Origin: Clostridiales bacterium | GTDB taxonomy: Bacteria > Bacillota > Clostridia > Peptostreptococcales > Anaerovoracaceae | Assembly: GCA_015243575.1 (NCBI GenBank) | Contig: CP042469.1 | Location: 4,244,929-4,308,928, forward strand | Reading direction: 5' to 3' | Length of the DNA stretch: 64,000 nt | Part shown: one piece after another, positions 8,228-17,151 of the stretch | Layout: every line of letters starts with the position of its first letter | Numbering within the stretch: the first letter of the stretch is position 1 | The notes under the pieces: generated by a model | What the model was told of the DNA's origin: nothing | What the model saw: the letters and a program-made list of their open reading frames with translations, nothing else | Database searches by the model: none | Program-made: the position numbers and the translations under genes

Positions 8228-8466
8228 GATAATCACCTCCGTTTTTTCTATCAATATATGAAGAGGAGGAGCTGCAGCGTGCATGAGAAGCAATAAACAA
8301 ATCTTAATGGTTTTGAATAATTGAACCACTCATTGGAAACACAAATAGAAAAGGAAAGACTAGTACATTGCAGTCTCGAAGCTGAAACACGAAAGCTAAA
8401 GGCGTGGTTCGGAAGGATGTTCCTATATAAGAGGAAATGCGAAATTGGAAGAGAGGAAAGACGAAG

Positions 8467-9849
8467 TTGGAAGATCGGTTTATTGGATTCAACGAAAAGA
8501 GAATGCATATCTTCAGCGAGCTTGTGAGAAGGTATTGGAACGGGAGCTTGAATTATATCTCAGACCTTGATGATCTAGCCGCCGAAATCAAGGAGAAATA
8601 CGGTTATGGAGAGCATGAGATCCCATTTATCAAGGATCACATTCGGCTGGCAATGGGTCTTGATCCAAACGGCAAGGAGCTCTTTGAAGAGGAACTTCAG
8701 ATGCTTCGGAGGAACAGGGGCGTTCATAAGCCGCTCATCTCAAGATTGGAAGGGCCTTGTGCCCATTGCGGTGACAAGAAATGCCGCTGTGATACCACTG
8801 GAAAGTATGAAAGCCCATTATACCACAAGGAACCGGAAGAGGAGCGGGATGAATGCATTGAATGCGGATTCTGCGCAGCAGACTGCGATTTTGGTGCAAT
8901 TGCAGAGAAGATTGAATTTCTGCCCATGGTGGAACTGCTGAAAGAGCGCAAGTCACCCATTTTTGCTGTGGTTGCACCGGCTATCACAGGACAATTCGGT
9001 GAGAATGTGACCATGGGAAAGCTGCGAACTGCATTTCAGAAGATGGGCTTTGACGACATGATTGAAGTTGCTCTGTTTGCAGATATTCTGACCATTAAGG
9101 AGGCATTTGAATTTAATCGGCTCGTTAAAAAGGAAGAAGACTTTTTTCTTACCAGCTGTTGCTGCCCGGTCTGGTTTAACCTGATTAAAAGGAATTACCC
9201 GGATATCTATGAACATCTATCTCCTTCGGTTTCCCCTATGATCGCGTCAGGCAGGATCCTCAAGCGGCTTTATCCAGACGCAAAGATCGTTTTTTTTGCT
9301 CCCTGTACCGCCAAGAAAGCAGAGGCGCTGGAGGAAGGGCTGAAAGGAGCTGTGGATTTCGTAATCAATTTTAGAGAGCTAAAGGAAATCTTTCATGCGC
9401 TTGATATTAATTTGGAGGATTTGCCTCCCAATGACAAAGATTTGGCCTCTTTGGGAGGGCGAGTTTATGCAAGGACAGGGGGGGTCAGCTTTTCTGTAAA
9501 AATGGTAGTCAATCGGCTTGATCCCACACGGCTCATTAAGTTGAAATCCAAAAAGGTAGACGGCGTTAAGGAATGCCGCGAGCTCCTGGAAACGCTGCGC
9601 AGTCAAGGAAAGGACAGAGCAAACTTCATAGAGGGTATGGCCTGCAAGGGAGGCTGTGTGGGGGGACCCAGAACAAATATTGATACGGCAAAAGCAACTG
9701 AGTTGGTTAATGAATTTGGGGAGGACTCTTTGATTCTGACACCACTAGATAATCTCAATGCCGTTAAGATCCTTAAACAGTTCAATATCTTATCCGTTGC
9801 GGATATTACCAAAAACGAAGAATTAGAGCATGTCTTGTCCAGAGAATAA
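8467..9849 (+). CDS. [FeFe]-hydrogenase-like iron-sulfur protein
   Basis: About 460 aa. An N-terminal helical part is followed by an unusual cysteine set (C98, C101, C106, C108) and a canonical [4Fe-4S] motif CIECGFCAADC (130-140), then the H-cluster domain: L1 TSCCCPVW (229-236), L2 FFAPCTAKKAE (Cys280), L3 EGMACKGGCVGGP (from 389). All cysteines expected to bind the H-cluster are present, with one extra cysteine in L1. It lacks the long ferredoxin arm of bioenergetic hydrogenases, so a monomeric group B-D type enzyme or sensor is likely. TTG at 8467 has AGAGGA about 10 bases upstream; ATG at 8437 and 8503 are alternatives. Its maturation factors HydE and HydG lie 7 kb away; HydF is not in the window. 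Confidence 0.85.
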   Translation: MEDRFIGFNEKRMHIFSELVRRYWNGSLNYISDLDDLAAEIKEKYGYGEHEIPFIKDHIRLAMGLDPNGKELFEEELQMLRRNRGVHKPLISRLEGPCAHCGDKKCRCDTTGKYESPLYHKEPEEERDECIECGFCAADCDFGAIAEKIEFLPMVELLKERKSPIFAVVAPAITGQFGENVTMGKLRTAFQKMGFDDMIEVALFADILTIKEAFEFNRLVKKEEDFFLTSCCCPVWFNLIKRNYPDIYEHLSPSVSPMIASGRILKRLYPDAKIVFFAPCTAKKAEALEEGLKGAVDFVINFRELKEIFHALDINLEDLPPNDKDLASLGGRVYARTGGVSFSVKMVVNRLDPTRLIKLKSKKVDGVKECRELLETLRSQGKDRANFIEGMACKGGCVGGPRTNIDTAKATELVNEFGEDSLILTPLDNLNAVKILKQFNILSVADITKNEELEHVLSRE

Positions 9850-10229
9850 AAAAACACCTCAGGATACAAAAAACCACGAACAGAAGAAAAGACGCAAATG
9901 TCGGTTTTTGACAAGTTTTGATTCATAATCAAAATTAATTGGATTGATTCAATGAATTAAGAACTTAATGAGGGGATTAAGTAGTTGAATTGTCGAAATT
10001 GGGTAAAAGAACGATCAGAGGAAAGCTGACCCGCTTCGTAAGAAAAATGTGGATTTTACCCATGAAATGAGGTGGAGAGGCAAAGGATTTTAAACGAGTT
10101 ACGGAGGTAACATATGTTAACAAAATCATATGATTGAATCGACATAATTTAGATATATAATAGGAAAAACCGAATATATTCGTTTGCTGATTGATAAAAT
10201 TTAGATTAAATATGCAATACGGTTGCAAA
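9850..10229. other. 380-bp spacer without a supported gene
   Basis: Between the hydrogenase-like gene and nrdG lies AT-rich DNA. It holds an inverted repeat TTTTGATT-CAT-AATCAAAA (9916-9934) that could be an operator or weak terminator, and a seven-codon ORF at 10114-10137 (ATG after GGAGG) leading nowhere. No strong terminator for nrdG was found. Confidence 0.4.
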
Positions 10230-10916
10230 TCAGATAAAAACATTTGGCTGATATGCAGAAACGCAGGCAGCAAAAAATTGAAGCTCCTCTGGTGTAGGGG
10301 CTTTTCTTCTGATGCGAAGCTCATCCTCCGGAAGAAATTTCTCTGGGGGCCTGTATCGATTCAGTACATAGCGGGGAACGACGGGAAGCTCCTGTGCCAT
10401 AACCATCAGATCTTCTGCGCCCAATTCTGGAAATACTGTAGTTCTGACTTCAAAAGGAACTTCATTGTCCAGAAGGATCTCAAGGGTTTTAAGTACTTTC
10501 GATGCATCGGAATCCATCCCGCAAATGCTGGGATAACGTGTGGCCGGTGCTTTATAGTCCACAGCGAAATAATTGCAGAGATTGCTGTGAATCAATGCTT
10601 CGATAATATGTGGATTAGATCCATTGGTATCAAGCTTGACCTGATATCCTAGTTGTTTTAAGCTGGTGAGAAAGGGGAGCAGCCCCGCCTGAAGCGTAGG
10701 CTCTCCCCCGGAAATAACGGCACCGTCCAGCAGACCTGCTCTTTTTTCTAGAAAATCCATCACATAGCGGGGAGAAAGCAGCACATGGCTGCCGTCAACC
10801 AACTGGCGATTGTGGCAGTAAAAGCATGTGTAATTACACCCCGGAACGAAAATCACGCAAGAGATCAGACCGGGATAATCGATCAGTGAACTTTTAACGA
10901 TGCCAGAAATATTCAT
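10230..10916 (-). CDS. nrdG: Anaerobic ribonucleotide reductase activating protein
   Basis: A 228-aa radical SAM enzyme. CNYTCFYC provides the three cysteines holding the [4Fe-4S] cluster, and ISGGEPTLQ is the SAM-contact GGE motif. It uses SAM to put the glycyl radical on NrdD. The ATG follows the nrdD stop by 5 bases, and its ribosome binding site (AAGGAG) lies inside the last codons of nrdD, so the two are translationally coupled. The longer form resembles the pyruvate-formate-lyase-activase-like NrdG of clostridia rather than the short E. coli form (about 154 aa). Confidence 0.95.
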   Translation of the reverse strand: MNISGIVKSSLIDYPGLISCVIFVPGCNYTCFYCHNRQLVDGSHVLLSPRYVMDFLEKRAGLLDGAVISGGEPTLQAGLLPFLTSLKQLGYQVKLDTNGSNPHIIEALIHSNLCNYFAVDYKAPATRYPSICGMDSDASKVLKTLEILLDNEVPFEVRTTVFPELGAEDLMVMAQELPVVPRYVLNRYRPPEKFLPEDELRIRRKAPTPEELQFFAACVSAYQPNVFI

Positions 10917-10921
10917 AGAGC

Positions 10922-13009
10922 TTACTCCTTAATCACATATTTGACCCGTTCCTTGTACTCTTCTTTTTTTCCTCGGTTAAAGTTTTGCACGGGTCGCAGA
11001 TAACCTACGACTCTGCTCCATACCTCTGTGGAAGAACCGCACTCCGGACATGAAAAATGTTCGCCGGAGAGATAACCGTGATTGTTGCAGATCGAAAAAG
11101 TAGGAGTAAGGGAGATATATGGCAGCTTGTAGTTGGTAAAGGCTTTTTGGATCAGCCTCTTGGCAGCGCTCACATCCTTAATTTCTTCTCCCAGATAAAG
11201 ATGAAGCACTGTTCCGCCGGTATAGAGAGACTGAAGTTCATCCTGCAGATCAAGAGTTTCGAAAATATCATCTGTAAATCCCACTGGCAGCTGAGAGGAA
11301 TTGGTATAGTAAGGAGACTTTTCACCAGCAGTAATAATTCCAGGATAGCGTTTCTTGTCTTTCTGGGCGAGACGATAGCTGGTTCCTTCCGCCGGGGTTG
11401 CCTCCAAATTGTAATAATTTCCGGTCTCCTCCTGAATGTCCTTGATCACATCTCGCATATAGGTAAGGGTGCGCACGGAAAAAGCCTGGCCTTCCGGACT
11501 TGTAAGATCATACTCAGAACCCAGAAGATTCAGGCAAGCCTCATTCATCCCCAATAGTCCGATGGTGTTAAAATGGTTGAACCAATAATTTCCTGTTCGT
11601 TCGTAGACTCCATTCAGATAATTTGCCGAATAGGGGTAAAGTCCCTTGGCTGTCTGCTCTTCAATGACCTTTCTTTTGATTTCCAGACTGTTTCGGGCGA
11701 TATTCATCTGTTGCCAGAGCCTGGTTTTGAACTCTGATTCACTGGCTGATATGTAAGCAAGACGCGGCAGATTGATGGTGACAACCCCGATGGAGCCAGT
11801 CAGCGGATTGGAGCCGAAAAGTCCTCCTCCTCGTTTACGAAGCTCACTGGTGTCAAGCCGCAATCGGCAGCACATTGAGAGCGCATCCTCGGGGGAAAGA
11901 TCCGAGTTGATATAGTTTGAAAAATAGGGAATCCCGTATTTGCAGGTGATTTCCATAATCTTTTGAATCACAGGGCTTTCCCAGTCGAAATCCTTGGTTA
12001 CGTTAATGGTGGGAATGGGGAAGGTAAACACTCGACCCTTGGAATCGCCTTCCATCATTACATCGCAGAAAGCCGTATTCAGCAGATCCATTTCTTTCTG
12101 AAAGGAACCGTAGGTTTTATCCATAAGCTTGCCGCCCAAAATCACATATTCATTCCGAAGTGTGGACGGGGGAACCAAATCAAAGGTAAGGTTCGAAAAG
12201 GGGCATTGAAAACCAACGCGTGTTGGTACATTCAAGTTAAAGATAAACTCCTGAAGGGCTTGTTTTACCGTTTTATAGTCAAGGTTATCATAGTGGATAA
12301 AGGGGGCACAGTACGTATCAAAGGAGGACCAGGCCTGTGCGCCTGCTGTCTCTCCTTGTGTCGTAAAGGTAGAATTGACAATCTGCCCTAAAAAGCTACG
12401 CAGGTGCTTTGGTGGCTTTGATTCGACTTTGCCAGGCACGCCGCCGAAGCCATTCATCAGAATCTGCCGCAGATCCCAGCCGGCACAATAAGGACCGAAA
12501 AAGCCCAGATCATGGATATGAATATCTCCTGAGAGATGGGCATCCCTAATTTCTTCAGAATAGATTTCATGGAGCCAATAATTCTGGGTAAAAGCTTCCC
12601 GCACGTAATTGTTCAGACCATTAATCGATTTTTGCGTATTTGCATTTTCGTTGATCTGCCAGTCGGAATCGTTCAGATATTCGCCGAACATATTGATTGT
12701 CGCTCCGATCAGAGCATTGGATTCCCTCGCTGAACGACGCTTTTCCCGGTAGAGTATGTAGGCTTTTGCTGTTTTGGCGTGGCCATTTTCAATGAGAACC
12801 TTTTCCACGATATCCTGGATGCCTTCCACTTCAGCAATACCATCAGGATACCTGATCTCAGCCATTCTCACTGCTTCCTCGGCAAGCTTCTCCGAGGTTG
12901 CGAAGTTATCTCCGCCGACAGCCTTCGCAGCTTTGAAAATTGCTAAAACGATCTTTTCCTTTTTGAAAAGAACAATAGAACGGTCGCGTTTGATAATTTG
13001 TTTCAGCAC
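10922..13009 (-). CDS. nrdD: Class III anaerobic ribonucleoside-triphosphate reductase
   Basis: 695 aa. An N-terminal ATP cone (residues 1-95) is followed by the 10-stranded barrel and a C-terminal zinc site (SICNNHGYL, CPECGSS) and glycyl radical motif RVVGYLRPVQNFNRGK, where the glycine of GYLRP carries the radical. It reduces NTPs to dNTPs without oxygen. The start is GTG at 13009, supported by GGAGGT 8 bases upstream. Upstream lie a TTGACA promoter and two NrdR-like boxes, so repression by NrdR is expected. nrdG follows directly. Confidence 0.97.
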   Translation of the reverse strand: MLKQIIKRDRSIVLFKKEKIVLAIFKAAKAVGGDNFATSEKLAEEAVRMAEIRYPDGIAEVEGIQDIVEKVLIENGHAKTAKAYILYREKRRSARESNALIGATINMFGEYLNDSDWQINENANTQKSINGLNNYVREAFTQNYWLHEIYSEEIRDAHLSGDIHIHDLGFFGPYCAGWDLRQILMNGFGGVPGKVESKPPKHLRSFLGQIVNSTFTTQGETAGAQAWSSFDTYCAPFIHYDNLDYKTVKQALQEFIFNLNVPTRVGFQCPFSNLTFDLVPPSTLRNEYVILGGKLMDKTYGSFQKEMDLLNTAFCDVMMEGDSKGRVFTFPIPTINVTKDFDWESPVIQKIMEITCKYGIPYFSNYINSDLSPEDALSMCCRLRLDTSELRKRGGGLFGSNPLTGSIGVVTINLPRLAYISASESEFKTRLWQQMNIARNSLEIKRKVIEEQTAKGLYPYSANYLNGVYERTGNYWFNHFNTIGLLGMNEACLNLLGSEYDLTSPEGQAFSVRTLTYMRDVIKDIQEETGNYYNLEATPAEGTSYRLAQKDKKRYPGIITAGEKSPYYTNSSQLPVGFTDDIFETLDLQDELQSLYTGGTVLHLYLGEEIKDVSAAKRLIQKAFTNYKLPYISLTPTFSICNNHGYLSGEHFSCPECGSSTEVWSRVVGYLRPVQNFNRGKKEEYKERVKYVIKE

Positions 13010-13049
13010 AGTAGATTACCTCCAAAGTTACCTAAGTAGATGGATAGAA

Positions 13050-13120
13050 ATACAACATATTGAGCTTCGTTGATTGGTGGACACTACATATATATTATTC
13101 TTTCCTTTTTTCCATGTCAA
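13050..13120 (-). promoter_or_regulatory. nrdD promoter with two NrdR-like boxes
   Basis: On the minus strand TTGACA (13120-13115), 17 bp and TAATAT (13097-13092) form a promoter. Two 16-bp sites, at 13050-13065 and 13081-13096, each match 12 of 16 positions of the NrdR box as I recall it (ACACWATATATWGTGT). Their starts are 31 bp apart, the three-turn spacing known for NrdR. The upstream box overlaps the -10. Confidence 0.7.
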
Positions 13121-13222
13121 TAAGACCTGCCGTTTGATTGGAAAAATATTTAATCTATTTTCAATTCGATCGATGTTTCTTGGAAAACAGTAAATACTGA
13201 GGAAGGTCGGCAGGCTGACATC

Positions 13223-13298
13223 GAATACTGCGCAGCCTGTACCGACATAAATATGATCTTGAATACCGAGCAGCCTGTACCGACATAAATATGATCTT
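13223..13298. repeat. 38-bp tandem direct repeat, two copies
   Basis: Units 13223-13260 and 13261-13298 differ at only two positions; a 32-bp core (GCAGCCTGTACCGACA...) is identical. A partial inverted match (GGTCGGCAGGCTG, 13206-13218) precedes them. They lie between the nrdD promoter and the 101-aa gene. Function is unknown. Confidence 0.85.
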
Positions 13299-13364
13299 GA
13301 AACTGCGCCTCCAGCAGGTACGAAAAAGGTTATAACAGGATATTCTGCTGACATAGCCACTTCT

Positions 13365-13670
13365 CTAATGATCCGTATAGGAATCTGTACCCTGCGCAAA
13401 ATCAAGAATTTCTGACTGTGAAAATTCAAAACCATTATCCATCTGATCAATCTCATCATCGTGATAACCCTGCTCCGCGAGGTTATAAAAATCCTGACGA
13501 ATCGAGGATTCGCTGTCACGGCGCTCAGCTGCGCTTTCCGATGGGGCAGAGCCGGTGATTATTTGTCCCGAAAATGGGGCATAATCTCCTGCCTTCAAAT
13601 GATACTTTTGAGTTGTTTCAGCATCGATGGGTTTTTTTCCGTTTTTCGTCTCCAAGTAAAGCTCTTCCAT
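13365..13670 (-). CDS. Hypothetical protein, 101 aa
   Basis: I recognise no family. The gene has a good ribosome binding site (GGGAGG, 5 bases before ATG). The protein is acidic and soluble, with a basic N-terminal part (ETKNGKKPIDAETTQKYHLK) and an acidic C-terminal half containing DDEIDQMDNGFEF; there is no signal peptide or membrane segment. A 12-bp palindrome AGATGCGCATCT (13714-13725) about 45 bp upstream may be an operator. It stands alone between the histidine kinase and nrdD. Confidence 0.65.
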   Translation of the reverse strand: MEELYLETKNGKKPIDAETTQKYHLKAGDYAPFSGQIITGSAPSESAAERRDSESSIRQDFYNLAEQGYHDDEIDQMDNGFEFSQSEILDFAQGTDSYTDH

Positions 13671-13761
13671 AATATCCTCCCAATTTTAATGAGTATTTTG
13701 TTATCTTAGTATCAGATGCGCATCTTGAAAATATACAAAATCCAAAATAGACATGAAGAAT

Positions 13762-13798
13762 GCCGATGAACCGAAACCGTGGTTTCGTATTCACCGGC
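13762..13798 (-). terminator. Hairpin downstream of the histidine kinase
   Basis: An imperfect stem-loop (8 of 9 pairs in 13762-13770/13790-13798, then 7 pairs in 13772-13778/13781-13787) lies about 50 bp past the kinase stop on the minus strand. The T-run after it is weak (ATTCTTC), so it is only a possible terminator. Confidence 0.45.
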
Positions 13799-13846
13799 AC
13801 TCAAAAAATTTGGAGAATTGAGGCATTCTGTATGATATTTCAGCCT

Positions 13847-15400
13847 TTACAATATGATGTCAGAGAACTCCAATGAGGTGGCCTGTAAAATCTTACTTTC
13901 ATTAATTACATGCGCCTTTTTTGGGCTGCCTAACTGAAGCGGCAGCGATATGGAGAAGGTTGAGCCATAATCCACTTCACTGGATACATCTATGGTTCCG
14001 CCCAGGTTATCCACCATAAGCTTGACCAAGTACAAACCGATTCCGGTACCTTCAGCCTGACGGGTCAGAGAAGTATCCGCCTGACCAAAACGTTCAAATA
14101 TAATGGATTTCTTATCGTCTGGAATACCGATTCCCTTATCCTTGATATCCACCTTTAGATAGGAACCCTTTTTATATAATATGACGTTGATGCTTTTATT
14201 TGCTGGGGTGAACTTGATGGCGTTGGAAAGTAAATTAAGAATGATTCTTTCGTATTTTTCAATATCGGTAGAGACCATGAGTGTTTTGCAGGATGATTGA
14301 AAGGTCAGTCTCAGCAGCTTTTGATCTGCATAGAGCTTTACAGACTCAACAATTTCATTTGTGAAAGACACTATTTCCACATTGGTAAAGCTGGATTTCA
14401 TTCTGCCAGCCTTTAGTCTGGTGATATCAAGCAAATTATCAACCAGGCGCTGCTGTCTCAGCGAATTCTGTTTTATTTTATTAAGATAGTTTTTCATCTT
14501 TGCAGTGATGTCATCCTTGCATACAATTTCCATGGTTTGTATTGCTGCATTGATGATGGCAATCGGTGTTTTGAATTCGTGGGTGATCAAAGTGATAAAA
14601 TTGTCTTTAAGTTCAATGGTTTCCTGCAGCAGCAGCATCTCTCTTCTTCCGGCATCATGCAAGGCTTTTTCCTGAAGCTTTTTGTCCGTGATGTCCCTGG
14701 TAATACCGGTGGTTCCGATAATATTGCCGTACTCATTATATACCGGGCTTTTATAAACCTCATTCCACCTTCCGTTTTCATTCTTCTCCTCGAAATGCAC
14801 TTTTTTCTTCTTTGTTATAATGTCAATATCCCCGAAAAGAAAGGTGTCTGCTTGTGCTTTGGTGAATATCTCAAAATCATATTTTCCGACAACATTTTCT
14901 TTCAGACAACCGTATTGATCCTCGAAGGATTTATTAATTGCCATATACCTGCCCTGAAGATCTTTAAACCAGGCAACAAAGGGTAGGTTGTCCAAAATCG
15001 CCTGCATCTGAGATACCGGTTTCAGGGATACTTCGCGATCCGTGATATCAAATACGATGGTATGTATGTAATTTTTTTGATTAATATTGACGACGCCTGA
15101 GTTTACCAGCACATTTTTGATTTCCCCTGTCGAGAGCTTATGCTTAAAAGTGAAACTGTTCTTTACGTGTGAAGCAGCCAGATTTAGCTGTGTATAAACC
15201 TGATCCGATCGAAGTGTGTTTAGATCGGTAATCTTTAACTTCAAGAATTCCTGATAGCTGTATTTATAAAATTTACAGGCAGCATAGTTTGCGTCGACAA
15301 TTTTCAGTGTTTCATAATCAATTATCAGCATCGCGGTGACGCTGTTTTTAAAAAAGGCATCATAAAACTGGTCATTGTCCTGTTGGTAATAGACCCCCAT
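13847..15400 (-). CDS. PAS-domain sensor histidine kinase
   Basis: 517 aa, no transmembrane helix, so probably cytoplasmic. Two PAS domains (about 10-120 and 130-255; the second ends with the PAC-like IIGTTGITRDITD) precede a HisKA domain with the phospho-acceptor His274 in THEFKTP. The HATPase has N-box NLLSNAIKFTP, G1 DKGIGIP, F-box IFERFGQAD and G2 GTGIGLYLVK. Such kinases sense redox state, light or small ligands. No response regulator gene is adjacent, so it is an orphan kinase. GAGGAAGGG precedes the ATG. The spacer upstream (15401-15641) holds only weak hairpins. Confidence 0.9.
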   Translation of the reverse strand: MGVYYQQDNDQFYDAFFKNSVTAMLIIDYETLKIVDANYAACKFYKYSYQEFLKLKITDLNTLRSDQVYTQLNLAASHVKNSFTFKHKLSTGEIKNVLVNSGVVNINQKNYIHTIVFDITDREVSLKPVSQMQAILDNLPFVAWFKDLQGRYMAINKSFEDQYGCLKENVVGKYDFEIFTKAQADTFLFGDIDIITKKKKVHFEEKNENGRWNEVYKSPVYNEYGNIIGTTGITRDITDKKLQEKALHDAGRREMLLLQETIELKDNFITLITHEFKTPIAIINAAIQTMEIVCKDDITAKMKNYLNKIKQNSLRQQRLVDNLLDITRLKAGRMKSSFTNVEIVSFTNEIVESVKLYADQKLLRLTFQSSCKTLMVSTDIEKYERIILNLLSNAIKFTPANKSINVILYKKGSYLKVDIKDKGIGIPDDKKSIIFERFGQADTSLTRQAEGTGIGLYLVKLMVDNLGGTIDVSSEVDYGSTFSISLPLQLGSPKKAHVINESKILQATSLEFSDIIL

Positions 15401-15641
15401 ATTTCCCTTCCTCGCTACAAAATCTTCTTTGTTTTTCGAAATTTCTACATCATTATATCAGAGCTGAAAAAAAGTAGGAAACGTTTCGCTCAACAAAGTT
15501 AAGCGAAAAACGACATAAGGTGACACAAAAAAATGGAAAAAAACAGCCATTTCGATCAATTGTCGATTTGACTGCTTTTGCCTTTACAATGTCTTATAAT
15601 GTCGGGAGTTGATGCAACTAAAACTCGAATAAAGTCGTTGC

Positions 15642-17138
15642 CTATAATCTGAAATCTCGAAAGCCGCCGCTGATTTCATTCAAATTTCGAATTACCAGCT
15701 CACGTACCTTTTCTCTTGGAATATTGGAAAGCTCAGATGAGATCAGGCTTTCTCCGATTTGTTTTGTTTCTGGAGAGGAATAGTCTTCCAGATACTCTTT
15801 AAGCGTCATCAGGGCATTGGGGTGACAACAGTTTTGTATTTCACCGTTCTTGCTCAGGGCCATAAAACGGTCTCCCGTTCGGCCTTCACGATAACATGCA
15901 GTGCAGAAGCTTGGAATATAGCCAAGCTCCATGAGCCATTTGACCACTTCATCCAGCGTTCTGGTATCCGCAACATCAAACTGTTCTGACTTCATATCGT
16001 CCGGTTCCGGCTCTGCATAGCCGCCCACACTGGTTCTGGAACCTCCGCTGACCTGCGAAACTCCAAGGTGGAGGACTCGCTCCCGGCAACGCTGACTCTC
16101 ACGGGTGGAGACAATCATTCCGGTATATGGCACCGCAAGTCTGATGCAGGCTACAATTTTAGCGAAGGCATCATCTGTAATTCCGTTGTCAAATGAATCA
16201 GCGTCAATGCCGTCGGCGTGCCTGATTCTGGGAACGCTGATGGTGTGTGGGCCTACTCCGTAGGCTGCTTCCAAATGTTCTGCATGCATCAAAAGCCCTA
16301 CAAAATCATAGCGATAAAGTTCCAGTCCAAAGAGGACGCCGAGGCCGACATCATCGATGCCGCCTTCCATCGCGCGATCCATGGCTTCAGTATGATATGC
16401 ATAATCATGCTTTGGGCCCGTTGGATGGAGCGCTTCGTAGCTCTTTTGATGATAGGTCTCCTGAAACAGAATATAGGTACCGATCCCTGCATCTTTTAGC
16501 TTCCTGTAGTTTTCAACTGTAGTAGCGGCGATATTGACGTTAACACGCCGGATCGCACCATTCTTATGGTGAATCCCGTAGATGGTCTCTATGCTTTCCA
16601 AGATATATTCTATGGGATTATTTTGTGGATCTTCTCCCGCCTCGATGGCAAGACGCTTATGGCCCATGTCCTGAAGTGCGATGACCTCTTTGCGGATTTC
16701 CTCCTGCGTCAGTTTTTTTCGTGCGATATGACGGTTCTTGGCGTGATAGGGGCAGTATACGCAGCCGTTAATGCAGTAATTTGATAGATAGAGGGGTGCA
16801 AACAAAACAATTCGATTTCCGTAAATATCCTTTTTCATCTGCTCTGCAAGAGTGTAAATTCTATTGTTCTGCTCTTCCAAATCGCATTCTAAAAGAACGG
16901 CAGATTCACGGTGGGTCAATCCCTTTCTCTGACTGGCTTTTTCCAGAATTGAATCAATCAAGGCAGTGTCCTGTTTATGGGATTCGGCATAAGCGAGGGT
17001 TTCCAGTATTTCATCATGGCTGATAAATTCGGCAGCTTTAGCGGAGGTTACCTCATACCGCTTCCCTTGATTCATATCCTTCGTATCTGTTGTGTGCTTC
17101 GCAGCATCTATATCGTTCATCGCTTCTATATCGTTCAT
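15642..17138 (-). CDS. hydG: [FeFe]-hydrogenase maturase HydG (radical SAM tyrosine lyase)
   Basis: HydG cleaves tyrosine to make the CO and cyanide ligands of the H-cluster. The N-terminal radical SAM motif is CINGCVYC, followed by ThiH-like barrel sequence (RLAIEAGEDP, SVPRIRHADG). The C-terminal second cluster motif begins SFCTACYREGRTGDRF with a later Cys in IQNCCHPNAL. 498 aa from start 17138, chosen because AAGGAGG lies 8 bases upstream, inside the end of hydE; in-frame codons up to 17183 lack a site. The gene follows hydE by 13 bp in the operon TM1266-hydE-hydG. Confidence 0.96.
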   Translation of the reverse strand: MNDIEAMNDIDAAKHTTDTKDMNQGKRYEVTSAKAAEFISHDEILETLAYAESHKQDTALIDSILEKASQRKGLTHRESAVLLECDLEEQNNRIYTLAEQMKKDIYGNRIVLFAPLYLSNYCINGCVYCPYHAKNRHIARKKLTQEEIRKEVIALQDMGHKRLAIEAGEDPQNNPIEYILESIETIYGIHHKNGAIRRVNVNIAATTVENYRKLKDAGIGTYILFQETYHQKSYEALHPTGPKHDYAYHTEAMDRAMEGGIDDVGLGVLFGLELYRYDFVGLLMHAEHLEAAYGVGPHTISVPRIRHADGIDADSFDNGITDDAFAKIVACIRLAVPYTGMIVSTRESQRCRERVLHLGVSQVSGGSRTSVGGYAEPEPDDMKSEQFDVADTRTLDEVVKWLMELGYIPSFCTACYREGRTGDRFMALSKNGEIQNCCHPNALMTLKEYLEDYSSPETKQIGESLISSELSNIPREKVRELVIRNLNEISGGFRDFRL

Positions 17139-17151
17139 ATTCAATCCCTCC

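Noticed and set aside
10114-10137. Seven-codon ORF with GGAGG upstream, in the spacer before nrdG
   Set aside because: No gene follows on that strand, so it cannot be a leader peptide; probably chance.
13223-13298. Possible CRISPR array
   Set aside because: Only two directly abutting units without spacers; this is a plain tandem repeat.
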